Notes: a model not told the origin generated them from the letters alone. Shown: positions 43,775-54,032, counted from the stretch's first letter. The stretch is DNA of 64,000 bases from Clavibacter sp. VKM Ac-2872 (GCF_015351105.1 NZ_JADKRR010000001.1:1283069-1347068); one strand, 5' to 3'. Numbers and translations: made by a program.

Positions 43775-44848
43775 ATGGCGCACCACCCGCGACGCGACCC
43801 CGTCGCCGGCAGTCCCGGCGATCTTCCCGCCGTCTCGTACGTCATGCCGATCCTCAACGAGGCGGCTCACGTCCGTGCCGCCGTCGACAGCATGATGCAG
43901 CAGGACTACGCCGGCGACATCGAGGTCGTCCTGGCGCTCGGCCCGAGCACCGACGGCACGACCGAGGTCGTCCGCGAGATGGCGCGGGCCGATCCGCGCA
44001 TCACGAGCGTCGACAACCCCACGGGATCCACGCCGGGCGGCCTCAACGCCGCCATCCGCGCCACGCGGCACCCCGTCGTGATCCGCGTCGACGCGCACTC
44101 GCTCCTGCCGCGCGACTACACGCGCATCGCCGTGGAGACCCTGCAGGCCACGGGCGCGGACAACGTCGGCGGGCTGATGTCGGCCGAGGGCAGGACGCCG
44201 TTCGAGAAGGCCGTCGCTCGCGCGTACGGCGCCCGGGTCGGGCTCGGCGGCACCGCGCATCACGTGGGCGGCAAGGAGGGGCCGGCGGAGACCGCGTACC
44301 TCGGCGCCTTCCGTCGTGAACGGCTCGTCGAGGTCGGGCTCTTCGACGAGGGCGTGCGCCGCGGCCAGGACTGGGAGCTCAATCGCCGCCTGCGGCAGAC
44401 GGGCGGCCTCGTGTGGTTCACGCCGCGCATGAAGGTCACCTATCGTCCCCGCTCCACGTTCCGGTCGCTCATCCGGCAGTTCTTCGCCACCGGGCTCTGG
44501 CGTGGTGAGCTCGCGCGCCGCTACACGCGGCAGAACTCGGTGAGGTACTTCGTGCCGCCGATCGCCGTCGCCGGGGTGGCCGCGGGACTCGTCCTCGGCA
44601 CCGCGGGCCTCATCGGCGCCGCGCTCGGGATGCCGGGACTGCGCCGCCTCGTCGGCGCGTTCGTCGTGCCGGGCGTGTACGCCGGCTTCGTGCTGGTGAG
44701 CACGGTGTCGGTGGCGTCCCGCGACGGCGCGGCGACGATGCTGCGCTTCGCCGCGGTCCTGCCGTCCATCCACTTCAGCTGGGGAACCGGATTCGTGCTC
44801 GGCTTCCTCGAGCTCACCGACGACCTCGACGGGCACACGGGCCGATGA
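43775..44848 (+). CDS. Glycosyltransferase family 2, membrane-associated
   Basis: 357 residues. The GT-A domain starts YVMPILNEAAHVRAAVDSM, followed by VLALGPSTDGTTEVV, the DxD-like VIRVDAHSLLP and the acceptor-side motif GQDWELNRRLRQTGG (ED/QxxRW-like). Two or three C-terminal hydrophobic segments (~255-330) tether it to the membrane. Stop overlaps the CDP-alcohol transferase start (ATGA). First gene of a three-gene overlapping operon likely making a glycosylated wall polymer or glycolipid. Confidence 0.88.
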   Translation: MAHHPRRDPVAGSPGDLPAVSYVMPILNEAAHVRAAVDSMMQQDYAGDIEVVLALGPSTDGTTEVVREMARADPRITSVDNPTGSTPGGLNAAIRATRHPVVIRVDAHSLLPRDYTRIAVETLQATGADNVGGLMSAEGRTPFEKAVARAYGARVGLGGTAHHVGGKEGPAETAYLGAFRRERLVEVGLFDEGVRRGQDWELNRRLRQTGGLVWFTPRMKVTYRPRSTFRSLIRQFFATGLWRGELARRYTRQNSVRYFVPPIAVAGVAAGLVLGTAGLIGAALGMPGLRRLVGAFVVPGVYAGFVLVSTVSVASRDGAATMLRFAAVLPSIHFSWGTGFVLGFLELTDDLDGHTGR

Positions 44849-45666
44849 GCACCGCTCACGGCGCCGACGACCGCGGTCTGCCCTCCTCCATCGCGGAGCT
44901 GCGGCGGGTGACGCAGCCGCCCGAGGTGCGCCTCCGCGCCAACGCCGAGCACTGGACGGCGCACCTGTACCTGCGCGACCTGTCGCCGTACCTGACCTGG
45001 CTGCTGCTGCGGACCAGGATCAGCGCCAACGGCGTCACCGTCGTCATGATCCTCACGGGATGGGCCGCCGCAGCCGCGCTCCTGATCCCCGGCATCGCGG
45101 GGGCTGCCCTCGCGCTGGTCCTCGGCCAGCTGCAGATGCTGGTGGACTGCTGCGACGGCGAGGTCGCGCGCTGGCGCCGCACGTCGTCGCCGGTCGGGCA
45201 CTTCCTCGACGCCGTGGGGCACTACTCCACCGAGACGCTGATCGCGCTGGCGCTCGGGATCCGCGCCGCCGCGTACCCGTTCGAGGCACCGGGCGACCTG
45301 CCGTGGACGACCCTCGCGTTCGCCCTGGCGCTCGTCATCGTGCTGAACAAGGCGCTGAACGACATGGTGCGCGTGGCGCGCGCGTCGGCCGACCTGCCGA
45401 AGGCGCCCGTCGGCGCGGGCACGGTCGCGTCGCAGCACTCGCTCATCGCGGTCGCCCGGCGGGCGGCGCGCTTCCTGCCGTTCCACCGCATGTTCCACTC
45501 CGTCGAGCTCACGATCGTGGTCTTCGCCGTGGCGCTCGTGGGCCTCGTGGCGGGACAGCCGGCGACCGACCGGGTCCTGCTCGTCGCGCTCGTCCCCCTC
45601 GCCGTGCTCGCCCTCATCGGGCACTTCGTGATGATCGTCACCTCCCGACGACTGACCTCCGCGTGA
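44845..45666 (+). CDS. CDP-alcohol phosphatidyltransferase family protein
   Basis: 273 residues, about six membrane segments. The family motif is DCCDGEVARW followed by GHFLDAVGHYSTE. The canonical form is DxxDGxxAR(x8-9)GxxxDxxxD; here the last Asp, the proposed catalytic base, is His (AVGHY). The first three Asp residues that bind the metal and CDP are intact. Transfers a phospho-alcohol from a CDP-linked donor, perhaps polyol or inositol, to a lipid or glycan. Lies between two glycosyltransferase genes with overlaps on both sides (ATGA, GTGA). Confidence 0.88.
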   Translation: MSTAHGADDRGLPSSIAELRRVTQPPEVRLRANAEHWTAHLYLRDLSPYLTWLLLRTRISANGVTVVMILTGWAAAAALLIPGIAGAALALVLGQLQMLVDCCDGEVARWRRTSSPVGHFLDAVGHYSTETLIALALGIRAAAYPFEAPGDLPWTTLAFALALVIVLNKALNDMVRVARASADLPKAPVGAGTVASQHSLIAVARRAARFLPFHRMFHSVELTIVVFAVALVGLVAGQPATDRVLLVALVPLAVLALIGHFVMIVTSRRLTSA

Positions 45667-46538
45667 CGGCCGGTCTGCCGCGCGTGGGCGTGGTGATCCT
45701 GAGCCAGGGTCGTCGCCCCGAGGGGCTCGCCGCTGCGATCGCGTCCGTGCGGCGGCAGGAGGGCGTGACGACGGACGTGGTCGTGGTCGGCAACGGCTGG
45801 GATCCCCTCGGGCTCCCGGACGGCGTGCGGGGGCTGCACCTCCCCGACAACCTCGGCATCCCCGCGGGCCGCAACGCGGGCGTCCCGCTCGTCACCGGGG
45901 AGACGCTGTTCTTCCTCGACGACGACGAGACCGTGCCGAGCGCCGCGTTCCTCGCGGACTGCCTGGAGCTGATGCGCGGCGCGGCCGACGTCGCGCTCAT
46001 CCAGCCGCGCATCGTCGATCCGTCGGGAGCGGCCACGCCGCGACGCTGGATCCCGCGCATCCGCAAGGGCGATCCCGCGCGTTCGAGCCCGGTGATGTCC
46101 GTGCTGGAGGGCGCCGTCGTGGTCCGCCGGGACGCGTTCGAGGCGGCCGGCGGCTGGGCGGGGGAGTTCTTCTACGCCCACGAGGGGATCGAGCTGGCCT
46201 GGCGGATCTGGGACCAGGGCCACCGCGCCTGGTACGCGGGGGACCTCGTGGCGCACCACCCCGCCGTCGCCCCCACACGTCACGCGGAGTACCACCGCCT
46301 CACGGCGCGCAACCGGGTCTGGCTCGCACGCCGGAACCTGCCGCTGCTCCTCATCCCCGTGTACGTCGGCTCGTGGACCGCCGTGCAGCTGATCCGCAGC
46401 GCGCGGAACCGCGACGGCCTCGGCACGTGGCTGCGCGGCTGGCGCGAAGGGTGGTCGACGTCGCCCGGGAAGCGTCGCCCGATGTCGTGGCGCACCGTCA
46501 TCCGCATGGCGCGCGCGGGCCGGCCGCCCGTCATCTGA
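45663..46538 (+). CDS. Glycosyltransferase family 2
   Basis: 291 residues from GTG 45663 (GTGA overlap with the preceding gene). GT-A fold with VGVVILSQGRRPEGL, LPDNLGIPAGRNAGV, the DxD site FLDDDETVPSA and the C-terminal EGIELAWRIWDQGHRAWYAG motif, with His/Trp residues as in rhamnosyl- and galactofuranosyl-like transferases. No membrane segment apart from a short hydrophobic stretch near LLLIPVYVGSW. Probably transfers a sugar in the same wall-polymer pathway as the two genes before it. Confidence 0.88.
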   Translation: MTAGLPRVGVVILSQGRRPEGLAAAIASVRRQEGVTTDVVVVGNGWDPLGLPDGVRGLHLPDNLGIPAGRNAGVPLVTGETLFFLDDDETVPSAAFLADCLELMRGAADVALIQPRIVDPSGAATPRRWIPRIRKGDPARSSPVMSVLEGAVVVRRDAFEAAGGWAGEFFYAHEGIELAWRIWDQGHRAWYAGDLVAHHPAVAPTRHAEYHRLTARNRVWLARRNLPLLLIPVYVGSWTAVQLIRSARNRDGLGTWLRGWREGWSTSPGKRRPMSWRTVIRMARAGRPPVI

Positions 46539-46567
46539 TCGTGATGCCGCTCCGCTCGGTCACGATC
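46537..46567 (+). terminator. Stem-loop starting in the glycosyltransferase stop codon
   Basis: GATCGTGA (46537-46544) pairs exactly with TCACGATC (46560-46567) around a 15-nt loop. The stem begins inside the TGA stop (46536-46538). Confidence 0.5.
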
Positions 46568-46623
46568 GCACACCGTTCCGCGCCCCCGACCGGGGCTCGT
46601 CCGGAGGCGGCCGGAGCGCTGGC

Positions 46624-46629
46624 TACGGT
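46624..46629 (+). promoter_or_regulatory. -10-like element TACGGT before the TagF-like gene
   Basis: TACGGT, 6-nt spacer GGAGGC, then ATG 46636. The spacer could also serve as a close Shine-Dalgarno. The same TACGGT-GGAnGC-ATG pattern occurs at 61202. Confidence 0.45.
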
Positions 46630-46635
46630 GGAGGC

Positions 46636-47919
46636 ATGGGTCTCCTGAACGACGCTCGCCTCGGCGTGCGCGCTGTCCGCTCGCTGGTCCAGCAGCGCCG
46701 TGCGCGCGGGACCCTGCAGCGCAAGCTCGCGCTCCGGGCGCCCTCGCCGCAGGGCGAGTACCGCATCGCCGTGTACTTCGCGGATTCGGCCGTGAACATG
46801 TACCAGATCCGACAGTGGTACCGGCCTCTCGTCGAGCTGGCGCGCACGCATCCCGTCGTCATCCTGAGCCGGCACCCGAGCGGGGCGAACGCGCTCCTCG
46901 ACGAGAGCCCGCTGCCGGTCGAGTACGTGCGTCGCGTCGCGGACCTCGAACGGGTCATCGCGGAGCAGGACATCCGCATCGTCCTCTACGTCAACCAGAA
47001 CACCCGCAACTTCCAGATGATGCGGTACGGGCGCCGCTGGCACGTCTTCGTCAACCACGGCGAGTCCGACAAGATGTACATGACGACCAACCAGTTCAAG
47101 GCCTACGACTACAGCCTCATCGCCGGGGACGCCGCCCGGGCCCGGCTCGGCAAGGTCCTCTGGGACTACGACCTCGACCGCCGGGCCATCCCCATCGGCC
47201 GCCCGCAGGCGGATCACTACTCCGGCGCTCTCCCGTACGCGCCCGACGACCGCACGGTCGTGCTGTACGCGCCCACATGGGAGGGCGACCGCGCCGCCGC
47301 CGCGTACGGGTCCATCGCCTCGCACGGGGTGCCGCTCGTCCGCGATCTCATCGCCACGGGACGGCACCGTCTGGTCTACCGACCGCACCCGCGTTCGGGC
47401 GTCGTGGATCCCGCGTACGCGCGCGCGAACCGCGAGATCGCGACCATGCTCGAGCGGGCGAACGCGCAGGATCCGTCGGCGCAGCACGTCGTCGACCGCT
47501 CGAGCGAGCTCGCCTGGCAGCTGTCCGCGGCCGACCTCGCCATCGTCGACATCTCCGCCATGGTCTACGACCGCCTCGCCGCGGGGCGTCCGCTCCTGGT
47601 GACCCGGCCCGTGCGTCCCGAGGCGCAGATCGACACCGACGGCTACCTGTCCGACTGCGAGTGGCTGACCGTGGACGACGCGCGCGACATCGTCACGCGG
47701 CTGGATGCGCTGCAGCACGACGCGGCCGCGGATCGGCGGCTCGCGGCGTGGGTCCGCCACTACTTCGGCGACACCTCGCCCGGAGCGGCGACCGCCCGCT
47801 TCCACGGCGCGATCGATCAGCTCATGGGGGAGTGGGAGCGTCATGCGGCGCTCCATGCGCGGGATGGCGACAGCACACCGTCCGACGAGCAGGTCGACGA
47901 CGAGGACGAAGAGGCCTGA
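46636..47919 (+). CDS. CDP-glycerol glycerophosphotransferase family protein (TagB/TagF-like)
   Basis: 427 residues, GT-B-like. C-terminal catalytic half with HVFVNHGESDKMYMTTNQFK, YAPTWEGDRAAAAYG, LVYRPHPRSGVVD (the conserved His of the CDP-alcohol site) and DLAIVDISAMVYDRL (acidic/Ser block). These are the signatures of teichoic-acid polymerases/primases. The tail is very acidic (DEQVDDEDEEA). Peripheral membrane enzyme expected to add glycerol phosphate or another polyol phosphate to a wall polymer. Lies between the glycosyltransferase operon and a TagGH-type exporter, in line with this role. Confidence 0.87.
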   Translation: MGLLNDARLGVRAVRSLVQQRRARGTLQRKLALRAPSPQGEYRIAVYFADSAVNMYQIRQWYRPLVELARTHPVVILSRHPSGANALLDESPLPVEYVRRVADLERVIAEQDIRIVLYVNQNTRNFQMMRYGRRWHVFVNHGESDKMYMTTNQFKAYDYSLIAGDAARARLGKVLWDYDLDRRAIPIGRPQADHYSGALPYAPDDRTVVLYAPTWEGDRAAAAYGSIASHGVPLVRDLIATGRHRLVYRPHPRSGVVDPAYARANREIATMLERANAQDPSAQHVVDRSSELAWQLSAADLAIVDISAMVYDRLAAGRPLLVTRPVRPEAQIDTDGYLSDCEWLTVDDARDIVTRLDALQHDAAADRRLAAWVRHYFGDTSPGAATARFHGAIDQLMGEWERHAALHARDGDSTPSDEQVDDEDEEA

Positions 47920-47960
47920 GCCCCGGGGCACTCATGCTCCCGCCGCGCGCCGGAGCAGGC

Positions 47961-48710
47961 TCAGCCCTTGGCGGCCTTCTTCTCGGCGACGCGGATCACG
48001 CGCGGCTTCCTCTCCGGCACCGCGAGCTCGTCGGGGAAGTGGGCGGGAGCTGGTCCGAAGGCCTGGCGCGAGCTCGCGACGATCTTGCCGCCCAGCATCC
48101 GGTTCCCGGCGCCGCCGATGATGGCGCCGATGCCGAACGGCACCGCACGGCCGATGGCGCTCGCGCTCTGGTTCACGACGAAGCGCTTGAGGAAGGCCCG
48201 CTTGATGCGATCGGCGATGGGGCCGATGGCGAACGAGGGCAGCCCCGAGGTGATGGCGCGGCCCCAGTTGGCGTTCCGGTCCACGGGCTGTCCCGAGAAC
48301 TGGCCCGTGAACTGCTGGATGACCTGCGCACCCGGTGCGCCGAGCATCATCGTCATGACCAGTGCCCGGGCACGGGCGGGATCGTCGACCGTGATGCCGT
48401 GCACCTCGGTGATCGACTGCGCGAACAGGGCGCTCGCCTCGAGGAAGCCGGCCGTCTCGACGCCCGTGAGCGCGAGGGAGACCCCCGTGCCGACACCGGG
48501 GATGACCGCGCTGGCGCCCACCGCTGCTCCACCGGCGGTGACGGCTGCCAGGAAGCGCTTCTCGAGGATCGCGATGATGCGGTCGGGCGAGGCCTCCGGA
48601 TGGCGGGCGCGGATCGACCGGATGTGAGCGAGCACGACGGGGCGCTGCACGGACAGGAGACGATCGATGCCGGTGGCCACTGCGGGATCGAGCTCGGAGG
48701 CGTCCTTCAT
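47961..48710 (-). CDS. EcsC-like membrane-associated protein
   Basis: 249 residues. A hydrophobic Gly/Ala-rich region (~55-95: AAVTAGGAAVGASAVIPGVGTG) and a second one (~190-205: GIGAIIGGAGNRM) flank a helical core. The basic C-terminus ends RVIRVAEKKAAKG. Overall layout resembles the EcsC family; precise function unknown. Convergent with the TagF-like gene. ATG 48710 lies 6 nt after TAGGCT on the minus strand, so the mRNA is probably leaderless. Confidence 0.65.
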   Translation of the reverse strand: MKDASELDPAVATGIDRLLSVQRPVVLAHIRSIRARHPEASPDRIIAILEKRFLAAVTAGGAAVGASAVIPGVGTGVSLALTGVETAGFLEASALFAQSITEVHGITVDDPARARALVMTMMLGAPGAQVIQQFTGQFSGQPVDRNANWGRAITSGLPSFAIGPIADRIKRAFLKRFVVNQSASAIGRAVPFGIGAIIGGAGNRMLGGKIVASSRQAFGPAPAHFPDELAVPERKPRVIRVAEKKAAKG

Positions 48711-48716
48711 GCTCCG

Positions 48717-48722
48717 AGCCTA
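48717..48722 (-). promoter_or_regulatory. -10 element TAGGCT, leaderless spacing
   Basis: On the minus strand TAGGCT-CGGAGC-ATG; spacing is exactly 6 nt to the start at 48710. Confidence 0.5.
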
Positions 48723-48864
48723 CGCGCGGCGCCTGAGCCGTTCGTCCCCTCGTCGTCCAGCGGACGGAGATGTCCGAGCGGTGCCTATCCGTTCAGGCGC
48801 GGGCACAAACGCATGGGGCGTCGGCGCTCTGGTCATTCCTCCATGTGGCGGATAAGCATGTGCC

Positions 48865-49188
48865 ATGGTCACCACCGTCTCCGACGCCGCCGCCGAGTTC
48901 GGCTCCCGAGTCCGCGAGCAGCGTCAGCGCATCGGCATCAGCCAGGAGACGCTCGCGGAGCTCTCCGGCATCCACTGGACCGCGCTGGGGAAGATCGAGC
49001 GCGGCCAGCGGAACCCGAGCCTGCGCAACATCATCAAGATCGCGAGCGGGCTCGACGTGGACGCGGGGCTGCTCGTGACGGGCCTCACGGCCGACATGCT
49101 GCCGCAGGACGACGGGGACTCGCCCGCCGAGCTGATCCGGCTGGAGCGCGAGCGCGACCGCCGCGGCACCACGCCCGTCAGAAGCTGA
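48865..49188 (+). CDS. XRE-family helix-turn-helix regulator
   Basis: 107 residues. A single HTH_3 domain (~12-68): VREQRQRIGISQETLAELSG, then WTALGKIERGQRNPSLRNI, with the typical ISQE-LA...IERGQR-PS pattern. The C-terminal ~35 residues are polar. A weak TAAGCA/T element lies just upstream. The 3' end overlaps the convergent gene at 49178-49489 by 11 bp. Small single-domain DNA-binding protein; targets unknown, possibly the flanking wall genes. Confidence 0.9.
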   Translation: MVTTVSDAAAEFGSRVREQRQRIGISQETLAELSGIHWTALGKIERGQRNPSLRNIIKIASGLDVDAGLLVTGLTADMLPQDDGDSPAELIRLERERDRRGTTPVRS

Positions 49189-49489
49189 CCCGCCACAGGT
49201 ACTCGCCTCCGTCCGGCCGGAACCAGCGCACCACGAGGATCGTGTCGAGCGCCAGGTCGTCGCCCCGGATGGTGGTGGAGAGGCGCTCCCCGGGCCGGAC
49301 GGTGACGGGAGCGCGCGACAGCATCGTGCCGGAACCGAGCAGGTGCAGCGAGATGGCGTGCAGCACCTCGTCCCCGACGTTGACGAGCGCGAAGCGCGGC
49401 CGCTCGAGCGTGCGATCGAAGTGCCAGGGCACGCGATACGCGGGCTCGGGATCGGGACGGATGGGCAGGGGAGGGACCGGACGCAGCAT
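49178..49489 (-). CDS. Small uncharacterised beta-rich protein
   Basis: 103 residues, not recognised. Sequence alternates hydrophobic and polar residues (RFALVNVGDEVLHAISLHLLG, cut near residues 32-52; LDTILVVRWFRPDGGEYLW) as in a small beta-sandwich. No signal peptide, membrane helix or Cys. ATG 49489 lies 6 nt after TACCGT on the minus strand. It follows the TagH-like ATPase gene by 84 bp in the same direction, so a link to wall-polymer export is possible. Confidence 0.6.
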   Translation of the reverse strand: MLRPVPPLPIRPDPEPAYRVPWHFDRTLERPRFALVNVGDEVLHAISLHLLGSGTMLSRAPVTVRPGERLSTTIRGDDLALDTILVVRWFRPDGGEYLWRVSF

Positions 49490-49495
49490 GCGTGC

Positions 49496-49501
49496 ACGGT
49501 A
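49496..49501 (-). promoter_or_regulatory. -10-like element TACCGT, leaderless spacing
   Basis: Minus strand TACCGT-GCACGC-ATG, 6-nt spacing to the start at 49489. Confidence 0.4.
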
Positions 49502-49573
49502 GAGGCGGCGTGCGACGTGCGGGCTCGTCGGCCTGTGGAAGGGCGGGGTTGGGGAGGAGGGGAGGGCGACGGC

Positions 49574-50353
49574 CTAGGTGCCGGTCGGAGCCGGCGGATT
49601 GTGGTCGGCGTTGTAGGCGTCCATCACCTGGTCGATGGGGCCGTCGAGGACGAGGGCGCCCTTGTCGAGGTACAGGCCCCGCGTGCAGAAGCGGCGCAGG
49701 TCGCGTTCGTTGTGCGAGACGAAGAAGAGCGTGCGTCCCTCCGCGAGCATCTCCTCGATCCGGTGGTAGCACTTCTCGCGGAACGCCCGGTCACCGACGG
49801 CGAGGACCTCGTCGACGAGGAGCACCGGCTCGTCGAGCCGCGAGATCACGGCGAAGGCGATGCGCACCTTCATCCCGCTCGAGAGGTGCTTGTAGGGGGT
49901 GTCGACGAAGTCGGGGATCTCGGCGAAGGCGATGATCTCGTCGAACCGGGCGTCGATCTCGGCCTTGGACATGCCGTGCAGACCCGCCGTGAGGTAGATG
50001 TTGTCGCGCACCGTGAGGTCGTTGACGAATCCGCCCGTGATCTCGATGAGCGGCGCGACGCCCGCGTGGACGCCGATCGACCCCTCGTCGGCGATGAGCA
50101 CCTCGGCGACGAGCTTGAGGAGCGTCGACTTGCCCTGCCCGTTGCGGCCGACCACGCCGATCGCCTCGCCCTGGCGCACCTCGAAGGAGACATGGCGCAG
50201 CGCCCAGAACTCGCCGGGTCGCGCGCGCCGGGCGGATCCCGCGAACAGGTCCTTGAAGCTCCGTCTCGCCTTGCGGTTGCGGCGGAAGCGGATGCCGGCG
50301 TCCTCGACCGCGAGGACGGTGCGCGCGTCCGGCGACGGGGGCGACGGGACCAT
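49574..50353 (-). CDS. Polysaccharide/teichoic-acid ABC exporter ATPase (TagH/RfbE-like)
   Basis: 259 residues. An N-terminal stretch with FRRNRKARRSFKDLF, typical of TagH/Wzt-like ATPases, precedes Walker A GVVGRNGQGKSTLLKL, signature HLSSGMKVRIAFA (SSGM variant of this family), Walker B VLLVDEVLAVGD and H-loop FFVSHNERDL. Lacks the C-terminal carbohydrate-binding domain of Wzt. Start overlaps the permease stop (TGATG). Energises export of the wall polymer. Confidence 0.92.
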   Translation of the reverse strand: MVPSPPSPDARTVLAVEDAGIRFRRNRKARRSFKDLFAGSARRARPGEFWALRHVSFEVRQGEAIGVVGRNGQGKSTLLKLVAEVLIADEGSIGVHAGVAPLIEITGGFVNDLTVRDNIYLTAGLHGMSKAEIDARFDEIIAFAEIPDFVDTPYKHLSSGMKVRIAFAVISRLDEPVLLVDEVLAVGDRAFREKCYHRIEEMLAEGRTLFFVSHNERDLRRFCTRGLYLDKGALVLDGPIDQVMDAYNADHNPPAPTGT

Positions 50354-51177
50354 CAGATCTCCTTCAGGACGGCGGGCAGGGAGCGGCGGAAGACGAGGGC
50401 GCCGGCGCCGACGAGCACCGCGGAGATGGCCGCGCTCACGCCCACGGCGTACCAGTCGAGCTCGGCGGGGAAGAAGGCCGCGCGATAGAGCCCGAAGACG
50501 CCGGTGAGGGGGTTGAGCGCGGCCCAGGGGTGCAGGTCGCCGGGCAGGTCGCTCGACGAGTAGACGATGGGGGAGGCGTAGAAGAGGAAGCGCAGCACGA
50601 GCTTCACGGCGCGCTCGAGGTCGCGGAAGAACACGACGAGCGGCGAGATGATCAACCCGATGCCGAGGAGGAGCGCGGCCTGGATGAGCACGGCGAGGGG
50701 GAACAGCAGCACGTGGACGTCGAGGCGGGCGCCCGCGACGATCGCGAACACGGCGAGCACGGGCAGGCTCGCGATGAACTCGAACCCCTTCGCGAGCACG
50801 AGCCGCAGCACCCAGATGCTCCGGGGGATCCGCGTGGAGCGCACGAGCTTCGCCTGCGAGCTGAAGGCCTTGGTGAAGTCGCTCGTCGCACCCGTGAACC
50901 ACATCCAGGGCAGGAGGGCCGCGAGGAGGAAGACGATGTACGGCTCCTCGCCCACGTCGCGCGAGAACACGATCGTGAAGACGAACCAGTAGATGCCCGA
51001 CATGACGAGCGGGTCGAGGATCGACCAGAACCAGCCGAGCGCGCTCGTGGAGTATCGGACCTTGAGGTCGCGCGTGGTGAGGAGCCAGAGCGACCTGCGG
51101 TACCGGGCGGCGGGGGTGCGGGACGCGCGACCGGGGAGGGCGGCATCGGGCACGGCGGGGATCCTCTGCATCAGCAT
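50353..51177 (-). CDS. Polysaccharide/teichoic-acid ABC exporter permease (TagG-like)
   Basis: 274 residues, six membrane segments. Cytosolic start with SLWLLTTRDLKVRYSTSALG, the conserved 'RDLK-RY--S-LG' opening of polysaccharide exporters; then WFTGATSDFTKAFSSQAKLV and FFRDLERAVKLVLRFLFYASPIVYS, here divided over residues ~193-217. The start is ATG 51177 or 51171. Twelve bp after the nucleotidyltransferase gene. Translocates a lipid-linked wall polymer together with the ATPase. Confidence 0.92.
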   Translation of the reverse strand: MLMQRIPAVPDAALPGRASRTPAARYRRSLWLLTTRDLKVRYSTSALGWFWSILDPLVMSGIYWFVFTIVFSRDVGEEPYIVFLLAALLPWMWFTGATSDFTKAFSSQAKLVRSTRIPRSIWVLRLVLAKGFEFIASLPVLAVFAIVAGARLDVHVLLFPLAVLIQAALLLGIGLIISPLVVFFRDLERAVKLVLRFLFYASPIVYSSSDLPGDLHPWAALNPLTGVFGLYRAAFFPAELDWYAVGVSAAISAVLVGAGALVFRRSLPAVLKEI

Positions 51178-51189
51178 CCCCGAGGCGGT

Positions 51190-51882
51190 CTAGACGAAGA
51201 GGTTGGCCCTCTCGAGGTCCTCCGCGAAGTCGACCTCGACCGCGTACAGGTCGGAGATGTCTACCGGTTCGACGAGCAGGGAGTCCTGCTCGATCGCCAA
51301 CTCTATTCCACGCTCGAAGTAGTCCTGATCGGCGACCCGGCTCAGCTGGCGGATGAGGACGGGCTTGTCGGCCTTCGACACGTAATTGATGCCCACGGCC
51401 TCCCCGAGGCCGCCCTTCACCGTCTTCGACAGTGCACGGATGTACCCCTCGGGGCTGGTCGTGTACTTGACCTCCTCGTCGGAGACGCGCGACGTGTTGA
51501 CGGTGACGAAGGACTGGTCGCGCGCGATCATCGCGGCCGCGCGGCGGAGGATCATCGGATCGAAGACGACGTCGCCGTTCATCCAGAGGACGCCGCCGGG
51601 GCCCGAGGCGCGGAGGGCGCGCAGCAGGCTCTTCGACGTGTTCGTCTGGTCGTACTGCTCGTTGTAGATGTACTCGGCGTCCGGGAAGGCGTCGATGATG
51701 TGGTCGAGCTTGTAGCCGACGACGATGCTGACCTTGGCGTCGTCGCCGAGGCCGAAGCGGATGTTGTCGAACTGCTGGGCCATGATCGTGCGGCCGTCGC
51801 TCAGCTCGGTGAGGGGCTTGGGGAGGCTGCGCCCGAGACGGCTGCCCATGCCTGCCGCCAGGATGACTACCTGCGTGGTCAT
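51190..51882 (-). CDS. Sugar-phosphate/choline-type nucleotidyltransferase
   Basis: 230 residues. NTP-transferase fold with VVILAAGMGSRLGRSLPKPL (nucleotide loop, Lys in LPKPL), VVGYKLDHIID, LWMNGDVVFDP (metal-binding Asp) and the C-terminal YAVEVDFAEDLERA. Closest in layout to LicC/GlmU-N-like cytidylyl- or uridylyltransferases that activate a phospho-alcohol or sugar. ATG 51882 is behind GGAGAA. First gene of the TagGH-type operon, so it probably provides an activated precursor for the wall polymer (for example a CDP-alcohol). Confidence 0.87.
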   Translation of the reverse strand: MTTQVVILAAGMGSRLGRSLPKPLTELSDGRTIMAQQFDNIRFGLGDDAKVSIVVGYKLDHIIDAFPDAEYIYNEQYDQTNTSKSLLRALRASGPGGVLWMNGDVVFDPMILRRAAAMIARDQSFVTVNTSRVSDEEVKYTTSPEGYIRALSKTVKGGLGEAVGINYVSKADKPVLIRQLSRVADQDYFERGIELAIEQDSLLVEPVDISDLYAVEVDFAEDLERANLFV

Positions 51883-51995
51883 GTGTTCTCCGTTCGATGC
51901 GGGGTGCCGAGTGCGATCGGGAACGCTCGGACGTCGAGGGTTCTCCGGGACTTCACCCGCGGGATTCCTGTTCGACACTCCGTCATGCCTCCACC

Positions 51996-52001
51996 ATCGT
52001 A
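51996..52001 (-). promoter_or_regulatory. -10 element TACGAT of the wall-polymer export operon
   Basis: Minus-strand TACGAT predicts a start near 51989 and a leader of ~107 nt to ATG 51882. Confidence 0.4.
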
Positions 52002-52163
52002 GGCCGCAGGTGGGGAAATGGGCGGGATGAGAGGCGGGGTCGTGTCCCTTTCGTGATCTCGCCGGGCCCCCGAGCCGGCGCTGCCGGCCCGTCCGCCGGG
52101 GTCCACGCGGGCTCGTGGCCGGGCCGCCGAGGACGGCGCATGGGGCACGGAGGATGGCCTTGC

Positions 52164-52169
52164 TAACGT
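52164..52169 (+). promoter_or_regulatory. -10 element TAACGT, leaderless GTG start
   Basis: TAACGT-GGGGCC-GTG: the hexamer ends exactly 6 nt before GTG 52176. Confidence 0.5.
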
Positions 52170-52175
52170 GGGGCC

Positions 52176-54007
<1,832 letters not shown>

Positions 54008-54032
<25 letters not shown>

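Noticed and set aside
47936-47960. Short inverted repeat TGCTCC/GGAGCA between convergent genes
   Set aside because: Only 6 bp with a GC-rich loop; too weak to call a terminator.
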